From Achromobacter marplatensis (lineage in GTDB: Bacteria; Pseudomonadota; Gammaproteobacteria; Burkholderiales; Burkholderiaceae_B), in contig NZ_NJIG01000001.1 of the NCBI RefSeq assembly GCF_002209535.1, positions 496,001 to 560,000 on the forward strand: a stretch of 64,000 nucleotides of DNA, given 5' to 3'. Positions 60,575 to 64,000 of the stretch are shown one piece after another. The notes beneath the pieces were generated by a model. The model worked only from the letters and a program-made list of their open reading frames with translations. It ran no database searches and was not told where the DNA came from. The position numbers and the translations under genes are program-made. The number at the start of each line of letters is the position of its first letter. The stretch's first letter is position 1.

Positions 60575-62710
60575 TCAGAACCGGTAGTTGGCGCTGAGCT
60601 CCACGCGCCGGCCTTCGCCTAGCAGCCACTGCGTCTGGTTGTAGTAGGCGGTTTCGGCGTACTGGCGGTCGAACACGTTGAAGGCGCGAAGCGCCAGGCT
60701 CAGGTCGCGCCGCGGCTCCCATTGCAGCGCAAGGTTGGTCGTGGTGTAGCCCGCCATTTCCAGCCGGTTGGCGGCGTCGGCATAGCGCTTGCCCACGTAG
60801 CGCACGCCGGCGCTGGCCGTCCATTGCGGAGCGAACTTCCAGCTGACCCACGCGTTGGCCACGCGTTCCGGCACGTCGGTCGGCACATTGCCGTTACGCG
60901 ACACTGCCACGCCGCCGACCGATTCATTGAAGTCGTCGTAGCGCGCGCGCAGCGCCACGGCGTTCAGGTCCACTCGCCAGGTGGGCGACAGTTCCACGCC
61001 CAGCGTGGCCTCCAGGCCGCGCGACGATTGCTCGCCCACCTGGATGCGCAGCGCGGGGTCGTTGGGGTCGCGCGTGACCAGGTTGTTCTTGGTGATGTGA
61101 TAGGCGGCCAGCGTCCATTGGCCCTTGTTGTCCCAGAACGTCTGCTTCACGCCGATCTCGATCTGCTTGCCCTGCGACAGCTCGTAGCCCTTATTGGCGG
61201 GCGATAGCAACAGCAGGCTGCCGATCGGGTCGGCGGCCTGCGCGTATTGGCCATAGACCGACAAGGTGGGCAGCACGTCGTAGACCGTGCCCAAGCGCCA
61301 TCCGACGTTGGTGTAGGTGCTGCGGAAGGCCGTCTCGTCAGCGACCAGATCACGCCGTTTCAGGTCGATATGGTCGTAGCGCAAGCCCCCCAGCACCGAC
61401 CAGCGAGATGTCAACATCAGCCGGTCTTCGGCGAACAGCGCGTACTGGCTGGCCGTATTGCGATAGCGCGGCGTCGTGCCGGCCACATTGATGAAGCGTC
61501 CGTGATCGACGTCGTACGGATCCACCAGCGATGTGCCGGAATAGGGCGAATTGTTGGTGTGCTTGAGCGAGGCGCGGTTCAGCTCGACCCCCACCGCCAC
61601 TTTGTTCGCCAGTCCGAACAGATGGCCGTCGAACGAGGCGTCGGTGACCATGCCGGTCTGCTCCTGGTCGTGGCCAATTTCGGTATAGCCGCTGCGCAGG
61701 ATCTGGCCGGCCGGCGTCCACGCGTAGTTTTCGGCATCGCGATAGTCGCGGTTGCTGCCGATGTAGTACAGCCGGCTGCGCACGGTGGTGGCGGCGTTGG
61801 GCGACCACTCGGCCTTCAATTCCGTGCGGCTGTCGCGGTAGATGATCTTGCTGTCGGCCACGTTGTAGTTCTGCTTGGCCAGCCCGTAGTCCATCCTGCC
61901 GTCGACGAGCGGCGTGCCGAAGTAGCGGGTGGGTTCCTGCCAGGCGTAGGCTTGGGTCAGCGTGAAGTTCAGTTCCGGCGACACGTCCAGCCGCAGGGCA
62001 GCGGTGACAGCAGCATCGCGTGAATCGCCCAGGCTGATCCCGGAATTCGTGTGGTTGCCGCTGACGTCCAGCCGGTACGACCACTTGTCATCCAGCGCGC
62101 CGCCGCTGCCGAAACCAAAGCGCTGGGTGTCGTGCGTGCCCAGCGTCGTCATCAGTTCGTTTTCGATGGGGCCGCGCGTGGGCTTCTTGGGGATGACGTT
62201 GACGACGCCGCCAATGGCGCCTTCCCCGTACAGCACCGAGGCGGGGCCGCGCAGCACTTCGATGCGGTCCACCGCCCAGGGGTCGTAGATGAAGGTCTGT
62301 CCCACGCCGCCGTACTGGCGCACGCCGTCATACAGTTGCGCGACGGAGTTCGAATCGGTGAATCCCCGGGAAGACAGGGATGAGCCGCCGTTGCCCGGAT
62401 GGCGCATGGCGCTGATGCCTGCCGCCTGGGTGATGGCGTCGGTGACCGTGGTGGCGCCGCGTGCTCGCAGCTGTTCGTTGCTGATGATGTCGATGCTGGC
62501 AGGCGTTTCGAACGGGGTCAGGCCCAGCAAGGTGCCGGTCGCGGCATGTTCGAGCAAGGTCGGCGCGACCGTGTCGCCGGATACGGAAATGGCCGGCAGC
62601 GTGGCGACCGGCGCGGTTTGCGCGTGCAGCGCGGGCGTGAAGGCGAGCGCGGTCCAAATGGCCACGCGCCGCTTCAGGACGCGATGCGTCCTGGCGGAAG
62701 AAAAAGGCAT
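60575..62710 (-). CDS. TonB-dependent siderophore receptor
   Basis: A 711-residue outer-membrane receptor with a signal peptide, a plug domain (TPASIDIISNEQLRARG and the following RGPASVLYGEGAIGGVVNV) and a 22-strand barrel ending in the terminal Phe of ANYRF. The plug motif is typical of FhuA/FpvA-type ferric siderophore receptors. No TonB or Fur box is evident beside it. The ligand is unknown. Confidence 0.92.
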   Translation of the reverse strand: MPFSSARTHRVLKRRVAIWTALAFTPALHAQTAPVATLPAISVSGDTVAPTLLEHAATGTLLGLTPFETPASIDIISNEQLRARGATTVTDAITQAAGISAMRHPGNGGSSLSSRGFTDSNSVAQLYDGVRQYGGVGQTFIYDPWAVDRIEVLRGPASVLYGEGAIGGVVNVIPKKPTRGPIENELMTTLGTHDTQRFGFGSGGALDDKWSYRLDVSGNHTNSGISLGDSRDAAVTAALRLDVSPELNFTLTQAYAWQEPTRYFGTPLVDGRMDYGLAKQNYNVADSKIIYRDSRTELKAEWSPNAATTVRSRLYYIGSNRDYRDAENYAWTPAGQILRSGYTEIGHDQEQTGMVTDASFDGHLFGLANKVAVGVELNRASLKHTNNSPYSGTSLVDPYDVDHGRFINVAGTTPRYRNTASQYALFAEDRLMLTSRWSVLGGLRYDHIDLKRRDLVADETAFRSTYTNVGWRLGTVYDVLPTLSVYGQYAQAADPIGSLLLLSPANKGYELSQGKQIEIGVKQTFWDNKGQWTLAAYHITKNNLVTRDPNDPALRIQVGEQSSRGLEATLGVELSPTWRVDLNAVALRARYDDFNESVGGVAVSRNGNVPTDVPERVANAWVSWKFAPQWTASAGVRYVGKRYADAANRLEMAGYTTTNLALQWEPRRDLSLALRAFNVFDRQYAETAYYNQTQWLLGEGRRVELSANYRF

Positions 62711-62758
62711 GAGTGCTCTCGGTAAGCTAAAAATTGCCGCGCAGGGGCGGCGCAGGAT

Positions 62759-63163
62759 CTAGCGGGATACCGAGGCAGTGGGTGGGGCGCGGGCGCCTAG
62801 CGGCGCGCCGGTGACGGAGGCGAGAACCGGGCCCGGCGGGGCGCGCGCGGCCAGCGGATGGGCCATGACGGCCAACTTCGCCGGCAGCACGACGGGCGAC
62901 GGCGGCAGGGCCACCGCGGCAACCGCCATGCCCATGGGGCAGGTGGCGGCTTGCGCCGCGTGCCGTTCGTCCGGCGCGTTGTCCTGTTTGGACGGCCCTG
63001 CCACCCAGATGGGGCCCGCGGCCGAGCACAGCTGGATCAGCGTGCCGGTTTGGTGCGTGGCCGGCATGAAACCCTGCGGCACCATCGCCTTCAGCACGAA
63101 CAGCATCAGCACCAGCCAAAGGCCGGCGTTGCCGCGGTGGAAAGTAGGGAGAGGGGTATGCAT
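62759..63163 (-). CDS. DUF2946-like small membrane protein
   Basis: A 134-residue protein with one N-terminal hydrophobic helix (about 14-34), cysteines in LCSAAGP and TCPMGMA, and a Pro/Ala-rich tail. This is the DUF2946 layout, often next to TonB receptors and copper genes. It lies upstream of the receptor by 48 bases on the same strand, so they may be one operon. Function unknown. Confidence 0.7.
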   Translation of the reverse strand: MHTPLPTFHRGNAGLWLVLMLFVLKAMVPQGFMPATHQTGTLIQLCSAAGPIWVAGPSKQDNAPDERHAAQAATCPMGMAVAAVALPPSPVVLPAKLAVMAHPLAARAPPGPVLASVTGAPLGARAPPTASVSR

Positions 63164-63208
63164 GGTCGGCGCCCATTCTAGAGCGTTTCGCCGCAGCCGT
63201 CCCCAGGT

Positions 63209-63922
63209 TCACACTGTGCGTGCAGCCCAGAACGCCGTGCGCACGGCGGGCGATGCGGCGATGCTCGCGGTCACCCGGTCCAGATCCAGCTCGTCGACCG
63301 ACGCCTCGCTGAGCGCGGCTTCGATCTCGACCTCGTTCTCGCCGAACTGGTCGATCTTCAGTTCCGACAGCGGCAGCTGTTCGGCCTCCAGCACCTCCTC
63401 CAGCACGGTCATCGCGGCCTGGCGATGTTCCACGTTCGCGATGACGTGGATCACGTTCGTGACTTCGGAAGTCTGCGAGTCGAGCGGTTGGCGGTTCACG
63501 TAGCTGACGACGGGGCGCAGCAAGGTGTTGGCCGCCAGCACGAAGGCCGTGGCCGCCACCGCCTCCAGCATCAGCGACGCGCCCGCGCAGGCGCCGATGG
63601 CGGCCGAGCCCCACAAGGTGGCTGCGGTGTTCAGGCCGCGGATGCTGCCGCCTTCGCGCATGATCGCGCCGGCGCCCAGGAATCCCACGCCCGACACCAC
63701 GTAGGAGATCACGCGCGCACCGCCGTCCGCGCCGCCCACGCGGAACGCCATGTCGACGAAGATGGCGGCCCCCACCGCCACGAGCACGTTCGTGCGCAGG
63801 CCGGCCGTGCGTTGCCGGAACTGGCGCTCGAACCCGACGATCGAGCCCAGCACGAAGGCAGTCAGCAGGCTGACCAGCGTGTTGGCCAGGGTCAGGAATT
63901 GGATGTTTTCGAAGTTCTTCAT
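63209..63922 (-). CDS. MgtC/SapB-family membrane protein
   Basis: A 237-residue protein with about five N-terminal helices holding the MgtC blocks GFERQFRQRTAGLRTN and GVGFLGAGAIMREGG, and a C-terminal ACT-like domain. MgtC proteins aid growth at low Mg2+ and survival in macrophages. Start is ATG 63922 with GGGGCAAG upstream. The last 78 bases of the window upstream of it show no clear regulatory element. Confidence 0.92.
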   Translation of the reverse strand: MKNFENIQFLTLANTLVSLLTAFVLGSIVGFERQFRQRTAGLRTNVLVAVGAAIFVDMAFRVGGADGGARVISYVVSGVGFLGAGAIMREGGSIRGLNTAATLWGSAAIGACAGASLMLEAVAATAFVLAANTLLRPVVSYVNRQPLDSQTSEVTNVIHVIANVEHRQAAMTVLEEVLEAEQLPLSELKIDQFGENEVEIEAALSEASVDELDLDRVTASIAASPAVRTAFWAARTV

Positions 63923-64000
63923 AGTCTTGCCCCTTTTTCAGCTTATGGGTGTTCGACGGGGCCGGGCGGGCCCCCTGGCGGGCTCAGGGCAGGCGCCAGA

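Noticed and set aside
1..64000. CRISPR arrays, insertion sequences, prophage, tRNA or rRNA genes
   Set aside because: No regularly spaced repeats, transposase, integrase, cloverleaf or rRNA sequence was seen on either strand.

Overview
The window is a GC-rich (roughly two-thirds G+C) bacterial chromosome segment with tightly packed genes. The gene content (liv-type ABC genes, a Bug-type tricarboxylate-family binding protein, a type I DAHP synthase, several LysR/IclR regulators, an FlhD homologue) fits a beta-proteobacterium of the Alcaligenaceae, most likely Achromobacter or a close Bordetella relative. That placement is inference from gene style; no rRNA or tRNA gene is present to confirm it.

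1-27 kb is mostly metabolic and transport DNA: the end of a branched-chain amino acid transporter (livMGF); a D-amino-acid locus (racemase, D-aminoacylase, Bug binding protein) with a divergent LysR regulator; two glutathione S-transferases around a sugar dehydrogenase; a RES/Xre toxin-antitoxin pair under a palindromic promoter; an alcohol dehydrogenase and binding protein facing an IclR regulator; arginase plus ornithine aminotransferase; a MetQ-like lipoprotein; an MFS pump facing an Lrp-type regulator; lactate dehydrogenase; phosphatidylserine decarboxylase; an ABC-F ATPase; a CitE-like lyase; and an orphan response regulator.

27-39 kb holds a perfect 51-bp palindrome carrying two inverted DnaA boxes, a D-amino-acid dehydrogenase, DAHP synthase, a REC-EAL c-di-GMP phosphodiesterase, a ferric-reductase-like flavohaem oxidoreductase, a DUF4139 protein, a LysR/MFS pair, an orphan FlhD and a DUF2325 protein.

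39-59 kb is the most interesting part. It carries a large hybrid histidine kinase, a sigma-54 factor outside the usual lptB-hpf-ptsN context, and two sigma-54 activators (one without a sensor domain, one a response regulator). Around them are eleven sequences that fit the sigma-54 -24/-12 promoter with the exact 10-base gap between GG and GC. One precedes the sigma-54 gene itself. The others precede small disordered or membrane stress-type proteins, CsbD, a DUF378 protein, a general-stress-like SDR dehydrogenase and topoisomerase IB, while DUF3309, DUF883 and cysteine-rich DUF326 genes sit alongside. Eight of the eleven form four divergent back-to-back pairs with constrained spacing. I read this as a self-contained alternative-sigma stress regulon: sensor, sigma factor, activators and effectors in about 20 kb.

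53-64 kb continues with a hydroxyacid dehydrogenase, a tandem universal stress protein behind a perfect FNR/ANR box, a FUSC-family membrane protein, a second EAL protein, an AsmA-like DUF748 protein, a TonB-dependent siderophore receptor, a DUF2946 protein and an MgtC-family protein. Almost every long reading frame opposite these genes is a GC-bias shadow and has been left out.
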